Assembly: GCA_024642325.1 (NCBI GenBank)
Contig: JAHEBI010000002.1
Span: forward strand, 1 to 23,787
Length of the DNA stretch: 23,787 nt
Direction of reading: 5' to 3'
From: Eudoraea sp.
GTDB taxonomy: Bacteria > Bacteroidota > Bacteroidia > Flavobacteriales > Flavobacteriaceae
Both the position numbers and the translations under genes were made by a program. This document shows, piece by piece, positions 1 through 7,662 of the stretch. The notes under the pieces are model-generated. The model did no database searches. It saw nothing but the letters and a program-made list of their open reading frames with translations, and had not been told where the DNA came from. The first letter of the stretch is position 1. The number at the start of each line of letters is the position of its first letter.

Positions 1-446
1 GAATCTATTGGGACAGACGGGGCATATTTTGTGGAGGCGAGATATAGCCTGCCTTCATGCCTGATCAACAGTGAAAACAATAAGTTCCTGTCCAGAATGC
101 TGGTAGGTATTCGTTGATCTGAGGAAAAGTTGGGGTCAGGAGTGTAAATACCCGATCCGGGAACTTCCTCGGCTAAATTGGAAAATTTAGTATCAATAAC
201 TTTATCATCTTCATATTCTTCATAAAGGATTAAAACACTTTCTGCTGAGGTTGGGGAATTATCAGTAAAAAAATCACTGCTTAAGGATAACTTTACCTCT
301 ACCGGAATATAGGGCTCATCAATATCAACACGTATCAATGCATCCACTATCAGCCTGGGTTCCTCGGAAGGGACCTCTACTTCTATAACATCTTCACAAG
401 CCAGGCTTATGGCAATAACTGCAAGAAGATAGATGTATTTTCTCAT
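1..446 (-). CDS. DUF4249-family lipoprotein, N-terminal part (3' end off the window)
   Basis: The reading frame opens with ATG at 446-444 and stays open to the window edge, giving 148 residues. The first 17 residues form a lipoprotein signal (MRKYIYLLAVIAISLAC) with the lipobox SLAC. This is followed by an acidic stretch EDVIEVEVPSEEPRL and then IVDALIRVD, the pattern I associate with DUF4249 proteins of Bacteroidota. Such proteins are commonly encoded directly after a TonB-dependent receptor, and here only 8 bases separate the two genes, so co-transcription is likely. By analogy it would be an outer-membrane partner of the receptor, but the function of the family is not established. The C-terminal part, usually more than 200 further residues, is not visible. 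Confidence 0.8.
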   Translation of the reverse strand, partial: MRKYIYLLAVIAISLACEDVIEVEVPSEEPRLIVDALIRVDIDEPYIPVEVKLSLSSDFFTDNSPTSAESVLILYEEYEDDKVIDTKFSNLAEEVPGSGIYTPDPNFSSDQRIPTSILDRNLLFSLLIRHEGRLYLASTKYAPSVPID

Positions 447-454
447 AGTATCGA

Positions 455-2857
455 TTAAAATTTAAAATTATAGGTTACAGAGGGTACTATTCCGAATATG
501 GATGTACGTACGGCCTCATTAGACCCCGTATCAGGATTTTCCCTAAAATTTATTGATGCTGCATTCATTCTGTTATAAACATTGTAAATACTAAATACCC
601 ATTCGGACTGCCATCTCCTGTTTTGATTTTTCTTTGGGGTTAAAGTTGCAGAGATGTCAAGCCGGTGGTAGTCTGGCAGACGCTCCTTGTTCCGCAATCC
701 ATAATAGGGGACGACAATACCCTGAAACTCAAACTGCCCGATGGGGTAATTGGTGGGTTGGCCGGTTTGATAAACAAAATTGCTGTTGAAAGTCCATTTC
801 TTATTTAGCGTATAACTTCCGTAAACAGAAAAATCGTGGGTTTTATCATAAGGTGTGCTATACCATTCGCCCAGATTTATCCCTGTTTCCTTATTGGATC
901 TACCATTATCTTCTATAGGTGGCCTACCGGGAGTTCTCTGTTCAGAACGCGATAAAGTATAAGCCAGCCAGCCCTGAAATTTCCCTTGATTCTTTCTAAA
1001 CAATAATTCAAGACCATAAGCCCGGGCCTGACCGTTTAAAATTACCTGTTCTATGGCATTATTGGCAATGAGGTTGGCCCCGTCTATATAATCTATTCTA
1101 TTCTGTATGTCTTTATAAAAAACCTCGGTCTCCAGGGAATAATCCCCATCTTCTATATCTCTGAAATACCCCAGAGCAAATTGATCCAGTAGCTGTGGTT
1201 TCACAAATGGGCCACTGGGTGTCCATACATCTAAAGGGGTCGGGGAGCTGGTATTGGATAAAAGGTGCAGGTACTGTGCTAACCTGGTATAACTGGCTTT
1301 AAAGGAATTATCAGGATTTAAGGTGTATGACACAGAAATTCGTGGTTCCAGATTTGCAAAAGAAGCCAAAGTTTCGCCTCTTCCGGGATTTACTGTATCA
1401 ATTGGTTCTGCTCCTTTATAAATAAGAAGGAAAGGGTCAAATATTACAGGTCTGTTATTTTCATACACATTAAGTTCTTCCTGCCCTAATCGCGAAAAAT
1501 AGCTAAATCTGAGCCCGTATTGTAAACTTAAATTCTGGGTTATGCTATGCTCTACATCTACATAAGCCGCAAATTCATTCGCATATTTTTCTATCAATTG
1601 CTCCTCCACAATACCCGACTCAGGGCTATTGGGAACAATTTTACCCGGGTTGAATTTATAGTAAATATTGTTGAGGCCATAGCTAATTTGCAGCTTTTCA
1701 CTGAGATAGTGCTTCAGGTCATATTTGATATTAAAGTTCTGTATCCCGGAGTTCCATTTAAAGCCTACAAAATCGAGCTCTAATCCGTAATAATAATCCG
1801 AATATATCAATGAGAGGTTTGAAAATAATTTGTTGGAGAAAAGGTGGTTCCAGCGAAAATTACCAACGCCATTTCCATAAGTGTTTTCGAAACTATCAGA
1901 GATGCTAAAAACGTCGCGGCCAAAATAACCGGAGAGATAAATATTGTTCCTTTCATTTATTTTATAGTTCAACTTCGCATTGAGATCATAGAAATAAGCC
2001 TTATTTGCAAAATCAAATAAGGGTAAAAACAAATGTGCGTAAGAAGCCCTTCCTCCTATTAAAAAGGCCGCCTTGTCTTTTACAATAGGCCCTTCTGCCA
2101 ATAACCTGCTTGCAACAGCACCTATTCCACCGGTCATCCCGAATTTATTGCTATTCCCTTCTTTTTGAAATATTTCCAGAACCGAAGAAACTCTTCCACC
2201 ATATCTTGCGGGAATTGCACCTTTAAAAAGTTTTACGTCTTTTATGGCATCCGGATTAAAAACGGAGAAGAAACCGAATAAATGCGAAGAATTAAAAATT
2301 GTTGCTTCATCCAGTAATATGAGGTTTTGATCTACTGAACCTCCCCGCACATTAAACCCTGAAGACGCCTCCCCTGCGCTGGTTACACCTGGTAATAGGA
2401 TCAGAGATTTTATTACATCGGCTTCACCTAAAACCACAGGAACTTTTTTAATAGTTTGAACGGAAAGTGTATTGACGCTCATTTGGGGTTTCCGAATATT
2501 AATTTTTTCAACATCTTCGGTTACAATTACTTCATCTAATTGTTCTACCTCTTCAAACATTTCAAAATTTATCCTGAGATCTTGATTAAGCGATATATTT
2601 TGGGATATTTCCTGATAGCCCAAATAGCTCAAAATGATCTGGTACTCCCCTTCCGGCAGGGTTATGGAGTAAAAGCCGTAATCATTTGTTGTAACCCCGG
2701 TATTAAGCTCAGGAAATAACAGCGTTACACCAATTAAGGTTTCGTTACTCGATGCCTCTGTAATTGTTCCACTAATTGTAAACCTTTTTTGTGAAAAAAG
2801 TGAAATAGAAAATAGTAAAAAGAAAACAACCAGGAATGGTCGGAAAGGTCGGTTCAT
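455..2857 (-). CDS. TonB-dependent receptor with N-terminal carboxypeptidase-regulatory-like domain
   Basis: An 800-residue outer-membrane receptor. A signal peptide covers about residues 1-22 (hydrophobic run ending SISLFSQ). It is followed by a CarboxypepD_reg-like beta domain (about 24-110; GVTTNDYGFYSITLPEGEY is typical). The TonB plug spans about 125-240, with the segments GFNVRGGSVDQNLILLDEA and FKGAIPARYGGRVSSVLEI. The rest is a beta-barrel rich in aromatic residues, ending in phenylalanine (YNFKF), as expected for outer-membrane barrels. Such receptors import large substrates with TonB energy; the ligand cannot be read from the sequence. It is not a classical SusC, because no SusD gene follows; a DUF4249 lipoprotein gene does. 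The gene sits downstream of the icd terminator, so it probably has its own promoter in the AT-rich stretch 2858-2928. Confidence 0.93.
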   Translation of the reverse strand: MNRPFRPFLVVFFLLFSISLFSQKRFTISGTITEASSNETLIGVTLLFPELNTGVTTNDYGFYSITLPEGEYQIILSYLGYQEISQNISLNQDLRINFEMFEEVEQLDEVIVTEDVEKINIRKPQMSVNTLSVQTIKKVPVVLGEADVIKSLILLPGVTSAGEASSGFNVRGGSVDQNLILLDEATIFNSSHLFGFFSVFNPDAIKDVKLFKGAIPARYGGRVSSVLEIFQKEGNSNKFGMTGGIGAVASRLLAEGPIVKDKAAFLIGGRASYAHLFLPLFDFANKAYFYDLNAKLNYKINERNNIYLSGYFGRDVFSISDSFENTYGNGVGNFRWNHLFSNKLFSNLSLIYSDYYYGLELDFVGFKWNSGIQNFNIKYDLKHYLSEKLQISYGLNNIYYKFNPGKIVPNSPESGIVEEQLIEKYANEFAAYVDVEHSITQNLSLQYGLRFSYFSRLGQEELNVYENNRPVIFDPFLLIYKGAEPIDTVNPGRGETLASFANLEPRISVSYTLNPDNSFKASYTRLAQYLHLLSNTSSPTPLDVWTPSGPFVKPQLLDQFALGYFRDIEDGDYSLETEVFYKDIQNRIDYIDGANLIANNAIEQVILNGQARAYGLELLFRKNQGKFQGWLAYTLSRSEQRTPGRPPIEDNGRSNKETGINLGEWYSTPYDKTHDFSVYGSYTLNKKWTFNSNFVYQTGQPTNYPIGQFEFQGIVVPYYGLRNKERLPDYHRLDISATLTPKKNQNRRWQSEWVFSIYNVYNRMNAASINFRENPDTGSNEAVRTSIFGIVPSVTYNFKF

Positions 2858-2928
2858 TAAAGCAATTTTATTTAAAAATATACATTAATATTAGAATACG
2901 ATCAGGGTTAACAGTATTTTAAAATTGA

Positions 2929-2957
2929 GAGACCCCAACTTTTTATTTTGGGGTCTC
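2929..2957 (-). terminator. Intrinsic terminator of icd
   Basis: A perfect 10-bp stem (GAGACCCCAA with TTGGGGTCTC) closes a 9-base loop, 22 bases after the icd stop codon. On the minus strand it is followed by TCAATTTTAAAATA, a modest T-rich tail. It separates icd from the downstream receptor gene. Confidence 0.8.
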
Positions 2958-2979
2958 AAACTTCATTATTCAAAAATAC

Positions 2980-5199
2980 TCACAGTTGTTCTAATATGGA
3001 ATTAAAGGTTTTACTGGGCCTCATGGCACTACTCATAAGTTTAGGGTCTGGTTTGTAATAACCTCCTATATCCTGAGGACTACCTTGCGCATCAACAAGT
3101 TCTGCCAGAATTTTAGGGCTATTTTTATCAAGTGAGTGGGCCAGTTTAGTGAAAATATCTTTTAATTCCGTGTCTTCCTGCTGTTTGGCAAGAGCCTTTG
3201 CCCAGTAAAGGCTTAAATAAAAATGACTGCCTCTGGTATCCAGTTCACCTACTTTTCTGGAAGGTGATTTATCTTGATCTAAAAATTCCTCGGTAGCTTC
3301 ATCCAGGGCTTTAGCCAACACCAATGCCTTGGTATTTTTATTTTTCTTGCCATAAAAATCGAGTGAAACACTAAGCGCTAAAAATTCACCCAAGGAATCC
3401 CATCTCAAATGGCCTTCTTCAAGGAATTGTTCCACATGTTTTGGAGCAGAACCACCTGCTCCGGTTTCAAACAAACCTCCTCCATTCATCAAAGGTACGA
3501 TTGAGAGCATTTTAGCACTGGTCCCTACTTCAAGAATAGGAAACAAATCGGTTAAATAATCTCTAAGCACATTCCCTGATACGGAGATAGTATCTTTGCC
3601 CTCTATAATCCGGGTTAGTGTAAAATTAGTGGCGTCAACCGGGGATAATATTCTGATATCTAAACCGGATGTATCATTTTCAGGAAGGTATTTATTTACT
3701 TTTTTAATCAGTTCGGCGTCATGTGCACGTTCATTATCAAGCCAAAAAACGGCTGGAGTATCAGATTCTCTTGCCCTGGATACAGCAAGTTTCACCCAAT
3801 CCTGTATTGGGGCGTCCTTAACCTGGCACATTCTCCAAATGTCACCTTTTTCGACCTTGTGCTTTAACAGTTCTTCTCCTGTTTGGATATCAATAACACT
3901 AACAAAACCATCTTTTTTAATTTCAAAGGTTTTGTCATGTGAACCATATTCTTCTGCTTTTTGGGCCATGAGGCCAACATTAGGTACAGTTCCCATGGTT
4001 CTGGGATCAAAAGCACCGTGTTTCTTGCAGAAATCTATAGTGGCTTTATAAACTCCGGCATAACTGCTATCGGGTATTATGGCCTTTGTGTCCTGTAAAT
4101 TTCCTTCAGCATTCCACATTTGGCCAGAATTACGGATCATGGCAGGCATGGATGCATCAATGATTATGTCGCTCGGAACATGCAGGTTGGTAATTCCTTT
4201 TTCGGAGTTTACCATGGCAAGATCAGGACCATCTTTAAGGTCTTTTATTATATCTTGCTCAATTAGTGTTCTTTTCTTTTCGGGAAGGGTTTTTAATTTT
4301 TCAAATAACATTTCCAGACCGTCATTGGAACTGATTCCAATTTGCTCAAAGAGGGCAGTATACTTCTGAAATACGTCGGCAAAATAGACCTCCATAACAT
4401 GTCCAAAAATAATAGGATCCGAAACTTTCATCATTGTTGCCTTCAGGTGGACGGAAAAAAGAACACCTTTTTTCTTTGCATCTGCCAACTGCTCTTTCAG
4501 AAAACTAAGGAGCGCAGATTTGCTCATGACTGTTGTATCAATGATCTCCCCATTCAACAGGGATATTTTTTCTTTTAAAGTTGTTGCCGAACCATCATTG
4601 GCCGTTAAAACAATTTTTACATCTGTAGCTTTTTGAATTGTCAGTGATTTTTCATTGGATTTAAAATCTCCATGTGTCATCGTGGCTACATGAGTTTTGG
4701 AATTTGCATCCCAGGCACCCATTGAGTGAGGATTTTTCTTTGCATAATTCTTAATAGGGACCGGAGCTCTCCTGTCCGAATTACCTTCCCGTAATACCGG
4801 ATTTACGGCACTACCCTTTATCCGGTCATATCTGGCCTTAATATCATTCTCCTTTTCATTTTTGGGTTCATCCGGATAATCAGGAAGTTTATATCCTTTG
4901 TTTTGAAGCTCTGCAATCGCATCTTTTAATTGAGGAATTGACGCACTGATATTAGGTAACTTAATGATATTGGCTTCTGCTGTCTTTGCCAGGTTACCCA
5001 ATTCGGTCAGATCATCAGGTTCTTTTTGGTTTTCAGTCAAAAAATCCGGAAAAACCGTCAATATCCTGCTTGCCAAAGAGATGTCCTTTAAGTCCATAAC
5101 CACACCAGCTGTTTTAGTGTAGGCTTTTACTATGGGTAAAAAAGACTGTGTTGCCAAAGCCGGAGCTTCATCAGTTTTGGTGTAAATTATTCTTGGCAT
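2980..5199 (-). CDS. icd: Isocitrate dehydrogenase (NADP+), monomeric type
   Basis: A 739-residue protein that matches the monomeric (type II) NADP-dependent isocitrate dehydrogenase along its whole length; the family is usually about 740 residues. It oxidises isocitrate to 2-oxoglutarate and CO2 in the cytosolic TCA cycle. Recognisable parts are the N-terminus MPRIIYTKTDEAPALAT, the substrate-binding segment LREGNSDRRAP (136-146), and the C-terminal block GGLFETGAGGSAPKHVEQF typical of this form. It is unrelated in sequence to the dimeric E. coli Icd. The gene stands alone: 939 bases of non-coding sequence lie upstream and a terminator lies downstream. The ATG start is well supported because the known family N-terminus begins at this methionine. 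No sign of disruption. Confidence 0.97.
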   Translation of the reverse strand: MPRIIYTKTDEAPALATQSFLPIVKAYTKTAGVVMDLKDISLASRILTVFPDFLTENQKEPDDLTELGNLAKTAEANIIKLPNISASIPQLKDAIAELQNKGYKLPDYPDEPKNEKENDIKARYDRIKGSAVNPVLREGNSDRRAPVPIKNYAKKNPHSMGAWDANSKTHVATMTHGDFKSNEKSLTIQKATDVKIVLTANDGSATTLKEKISLLNGEIIDTTVMSKSALLSFLKEQLADAKKKGVLFSVHLKATMMKVSDPIIFGHVMEVYFADVFQKYTALFEQIGISSNDGLEMLFEKLKTLPEKKRTLIEQDIIKDLKDGPDLAMVNSEKGITNLHVPSDIIIDASMPAMIRNSGQMWNAEGNLQDTKAIIPDSSYAGVYKATIDFCKKHGAFDPRTMGTVPNVGLMAQKAEEYGSHDKTFEIKKDGFVSVIDIQTGEELLKHKVEKGDIWRMCQVKDAPIQDWVKLAVSRARESDTPAVFWLDNERAHDAELIKKVNKYLPENDTSGLDIRILSPVDATNFTLTRIIEGKDTISVSGNVLRDYLTDLFPILEVGTSAKMLSIVPLMNGGGLFETGAGGSAPKHVEQFLEEGHLRWDSLGEFLALSVSLDFYGKKNKNTKALVLAKALDEATEEFLDQDKSPSRKVGELDTRGSHFYLSLYWAKALAKQQEDTELKDIFTKLAHSLDKNSPKILAELVDAQGSPQDIGGYYKPDPKLMSSAMRPSKTFNSILEQL

Positions 5200-5227
5200 A
5201 AATTAAGATGAATTTGTTAAAGCGCAG

Positions 5228-5235
5228 CAAATATA
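5228..5235 (-). promoter_or_regulatory. icd: Candidate -7 promoter element of icd
   Basis: TATATTTG on the minus strand fits the Bacteroidota -7 consensus TAnnTTTG. It lies about 29 bases before the icd start codon. No TTTG at the usual -33 spacing is seen (the nearest is 13 bases upstream), so this rests on the -7 motif alone. Confidence 0.4.
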
Positions 5236-5522
5236 CAATTTAACGTATCAAAAAATACCCGTTTATTAATCTTTAGTGGAAGATTACCCTATGTTCTTTT
5301 TTATAAAAACACCAAACAGGCATGTGAATTTTCAATATTCTTAAAATACAGCATTGCTTCATATGATTAAGTATTGAGCAAGATACCGATCACTTTCTCA
5401 ATACCAGACAATCTTAAAGAGGTTGGATACAGGTGTCTATATTAATAAACAATGAGAACGAAGAATAACAGATTCCCGGGATATCGGGACTACCTTATCA
5501 CTAATGTTAAAAGGATGTATCT

Positions 5523-5569
5523 AAAAAAACAAAAGCCATATCATGGTACAAGTACACTGACATGGCTTT
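5523..5569 (-). terminator. Strong intrinsic terminator with no conventional gene before it
   Basis: Read on the minus strand, an 8-bp stem (AAAGCCAT with ATGGCTTT, extended by three more pairs after one mismatch) is followed by TGTTTTTTTAG. This is the classical arrangement for Rho-independent termination in the minus direction. The nearest recognised upstream gene ends more than 500 bases away and has its own terminator at 6091-6114, so this one must serve another transcript. Confidence 0.75.
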
Positions 5570-5579
5570 CTAGAATTAG

Positions 5580-5696
5580 CTAGCAAACTTTTTGTCCTGT
5601 AACGGAGTACAGCACCACAACCATTGATTGCATTTGACTAACTAAATCAACGTTTGAAACTTTCTTTGTTCTTAATTTTTCAACCAAGCAACACAT
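5580..5696 (-). CDS. Possible 38-residue small protein or gene remnant
   Basis: An ATG-started ORF of 38 codons, ending in TAG 10 bases before a strong terminator. The peptide begins MCCLVEKLRTKKVSNVDL and ends VVVLYSVTGQKVC. The segment VVVLYSVTGQKV resembles the core of type IX secretion C-terminal sorting domains (pattern like V-x-V-Y-N-V-x-G-Q-x-V). It could therefore be the decayed tail of a once larger secreted protein rather than a functional small protein. No convincing ribosome binding site is seen, which is not decisive in Bacteroidota. It overlaps the foldable RNA segment, so coding and RNA readings compete. Confidence 0.25.
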   Translation of the reverse strand: MCCLVEKLRTKKVSNVDLVSQMQSMVVVLYSVTGQKVC

Positions 5697-5943
5697 GAAG
5701 ATTTCTTCTCATTGTTTTACTTCACTTATCTTAAACATAGAGCCTAAACTCTAAATTTAACGTAAATGAACTCACATACTTTAGGAAAACTACAGCTCTC
5801 CTTTGTTATGCTCATCTTTTGTTAAAGTCTGGTAATAAATTACCCTAATTTAATTTCAAGATTAAACAATAATATAAAGAACGTTAACTTTATAATGGTT
5901 TTCCTGATTTACCTTAGACAGATAACTCCCTTAAACCATAAAA

Positions 5944-5975
5944 TAAATATACCGCTATTTTAGTTTAAAAACAAA
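5944..5975 (-). promoter_or_regulatory. Candidate Bacteroidota-type promoter of the orphan unit
   Basis: On the minus strand TTTG (5975-5972) is followed after 20 bases by TATATTTA (5951-5944). The Flavobacterium consensus is TTG, 17-23 bases, TAnnTTTG; only the last base differs. It points into the stretch that ends at the terminator 5523-5569. Confidence 0.45.
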
Positions 5976-6090
5976 GATTATAAGAATTTAAAAATCAACA
6001 GTTTATGAACTTATATTATAAACAATTGTTTATAACTAAAAAATCAAAATTTCAACTCCCATAGGATAGCACTTTATGTGTCTAAATGAA

Positions 6091-6114
6091 AATCGGCCCC
6101 ATCCGAGGCCGATT
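6091..6114 (-). terminator. Intrinsic terminator after the carboxypeptidase-regulatory-like gene
   Basis: A perfect 8-bp GC-rich stem (AATCGGCC with GGCCGATT) encloses an 8-base loop, 24 bases past the stop codon of the gene ending at 6139. On the minus strand it runs into TTTTCATTT, a short, interrupted T tail. Confidence 0.7.
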
Positions 6115-6138
6115 ATAAATATATGGCTTATTCATTTT

Positions 6139-7473
6139 CTATGGCGCTGATTCACCACCGTCAATATCAGACTTTTTTAATTGTCGCTGGATTTTCTTAA
6201 TGGCAGATTCAATTGATTTTTCAGGTTCTATGATGTTGTATTCACCCCAGAAATCCGGATCTGAAAAACCTATAGCGGCTTCACTAAGAATAATGGAGGA
6301 CTTTAATCTGTCTTTATATTTTGGAATCTCTCCGGCAATATTTTTTTCCCAGTCTGTTACCGCCATTTCACAGCTCATACTATAAACTGAATTGAAAAGC
6401 TTTTTATCCCAATTGATTTTAAACTCCAAAAGCACGTTGCTATATCCGTAGTACCATTTTCCATTCTTTTCCCTGTAGTCCACCCTATAGGCAATTTCTG
6501 TGGGGTATACCTTGGCATTTCTGGGTTTTTTCCGGACAAACATCCTGCTTGCCTTTTCTTTATCTGTAATATTTAGAGAATAAATAGCGCTTGTAAGAAT
6601 CTTGTTTTCCACGTCAATAAATAATTCTCCCTTGTACATAGGATCAACAATATCAGGCCGCTGATGGAAACTGATTACATAAATTAATTTGTCATTGATC
6701 ATTGTAGATCTTACAAAATTAAAGTTATAATCATCCATATTAGCTTCACTAAAAATATATTCCGGATATTTCATAATATCAACATAAAGGGCATTGAATG
6801 GCCCTCCCTGTAATTTTAGTGCCAGGGTGTCCAGCCTACTGTAATCTGTACTCTTTCTTGCCTTATATAATTGCACTGCATCTTTTTGGTCCGAGGAATA
6901 GGGAGATTTATAGATGTTTACAACAGCCTCTGAAAGGGATACATTTTTCTTTCTTTTTTTAATTGTTTCTCTATAAAAGGCAGTCATAAGTGTTGGGTCA
7001 CCAAGGTAATTCTCCCCTTTTTTCCGAAGAGTTTCCCTAACCAGATTATGTGCATTCTTAGGAATGACTACATTTACTTCTTCCAAATTTGTGATAGAAA
7101 CCATTAAAGAGATTCTATTATTATTTTCCTTTAACTGGCCTAAGGGAATTACTGCGGTTTTATAACCCAAAAAGGCGACCATTATATTCCCCTGTGTGAT
7201 ATTTGTTGGAATTTTCAATAAAAATTTACCTTCAGTATTTGTGATGGTGCTAATATTACTGCCTTCTAAAGTCAGTGTGGCAAAGACAAGTGGTTTATTG
7301 TTATCACTATCTACTACCTCTCCTCTGAATTGGTTATAGGAAGTAACTTCCTGAGGGTTAACCTGGAAGAATGTGGATGCCTGAGTAGGTGCGGGTATGC
7401 CTATAATAAAAATTACACCCAGGACCGCCCCTAAAAGGTGATTCTTTGATTTGTGCAATAGTATATGTTTCAT
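6139..7473 (-). CDS. Secreted protein with carboxypeptidase-regulatory-like domain, function unknown
   Basis: A 444-residue protein. The N-terminus is positively charged (MKHILLHKSKNHLLG), followed by a hydrophobic run ending PAPTQAS, a signal peptide of about 33 residues. A CarboxypepD_reg-like beta domain follows (about 47-135; FRGEVVDSDNNKPLVFATL, NTEGKFLLKIP, FLGYKTAVIPL). The remaining 300 residues form a mixed domain seen in many Bacteroidota proteins of this layout, with no catalytic motif that I recognise. It is not a TonB-dependent receptor because plug and barrel are missing. It is likely a single-gene unit: a 189-base spacer lies before it and a terminator after it. An imperfect CRP/FNR-like inverted repeat (ATGAT-N4-ATCAT) at 7531-7544 lies about 60 bases upstream, possibly regulatory. 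Role inferred only as periplasmic or outer-membrane associated. Confidence 0.8.
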   Translation of the reverse strand: MKHILLHKSKNHLLGAVLGVIFIIGIPAPTQASTFFQVNPQEVTSYNQFRGEVVDSDNNKPLVFATLTLEGSNISTITNTEGKFLLKIPTNITQGNIMVAFLGYKTAVIPLGQLKENNNRISLMVSITNLEEVNVVIPKNAHNLVRETLRKKGENYLGDPTLMTAFYRETIKKRKKNVSLSEAVVNIYKSPYSSDQKDAVQLYKARKSTDYSRLDTLALKLQGGPFNALYVDIMKYPEYIFSEANMDDYNFNFVRSTMINDKLIYVISFHQRPDIVDPMYKGELFIDVENKILTSAIYSLNITDKEKASRMFVRKKPRNAKVYPTEIAYRVDYREKNGKWYYGYSNVLLEFKINWDKKLFNSVYSMSCEMAVTDWEKNIAGEIPKYKDRLKSSIILSEAAIGFSDPDFWGEYNIIEPEKSIESAIKKIQRQLKKSDIDGGESAP

Positions 7474-7662
7474 GATTGAGGTTTTAATGAAAATTATTTG
7501 TAAAAGTACGATCCATTTTACTCTAATTTAATGATTTAGATCATCTTAGATTGTTAATATATCATAATTTTTTCTGCAGCATACTAATAGAGTAAATCTA
7601 ATGGGTGACACACAACGAATGTGTAATACCTATTATATTTTAAGTATATATTTTTATTTAAT

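Larger units (their letters stand above)
5523..5938 (-). ncRNA. Candidate small RNA or short transcript of unknown function
   Basis: Inferred from the promoter pair at 5944-5975 and the terminator at 5523-5569; the 5' end near 5938 is a guess from promoter geometry. Just before the terminator the minus-strand RNA can fold. Segment 5633-5648 pairs with 5573-5588 (about 12 Watson-Crick and 2 G-U pairs, one mismatch, one bulge), enclosing the hairpin CTGTA-N6-TACAG at 5597-5612. The G-U pairs exist only on the minus strand, which agrees with the direction of the terminator. No tmRNA or RNase P hallmarks are visible. A 6S-like rod (6S-Flavo motif) is possible but cannot be tested by eye. The same segment could instead encode a 38-residue peptide. 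Confidence 0.3.
5200..6138. other. 0.94-kb intergenic region with an orphan transcription unit
   Basis: No ORF of 60 codons or more, no tRNA signature and no mobile-element signature is visible. Four things stand out: the terminator of the upstream gene (6091-6114); a promoter-like pair on the minus strand (5944-5975); a strong minus-strand intrinsic terminator (5523-5569); and a 38-codon ORF just before that terminator (5580-5696). A perfect 14-base inverted repeat, GGTAATAAATTACC, lies at 5831-5844 and could be an operator. In 5236-5520 I see nothing I can name. Confidence 0.6.

Noticed and set aside
3596..4578. Several plus-strand ORFs of 78-151 codons within icd
   Set aside because: They lie fully antisense to a gene with clear family identity and show no domain or signal of their own.
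5520..5940. tmRNA or RNase P RNA in the gap before icd
   Set aside because: No tRNA-like ends, no T-loop sequence and none of the conserved RNase P RNA blocks can be found on either strand.
7531..7544. CRP/FNR-type operator ATGAT-N4-ATCAT
   Set aside because: Only 5 bases per arm in an AT-rich spacer, so it could easily arise by chance; mentioned under the gene but not listed as a site.
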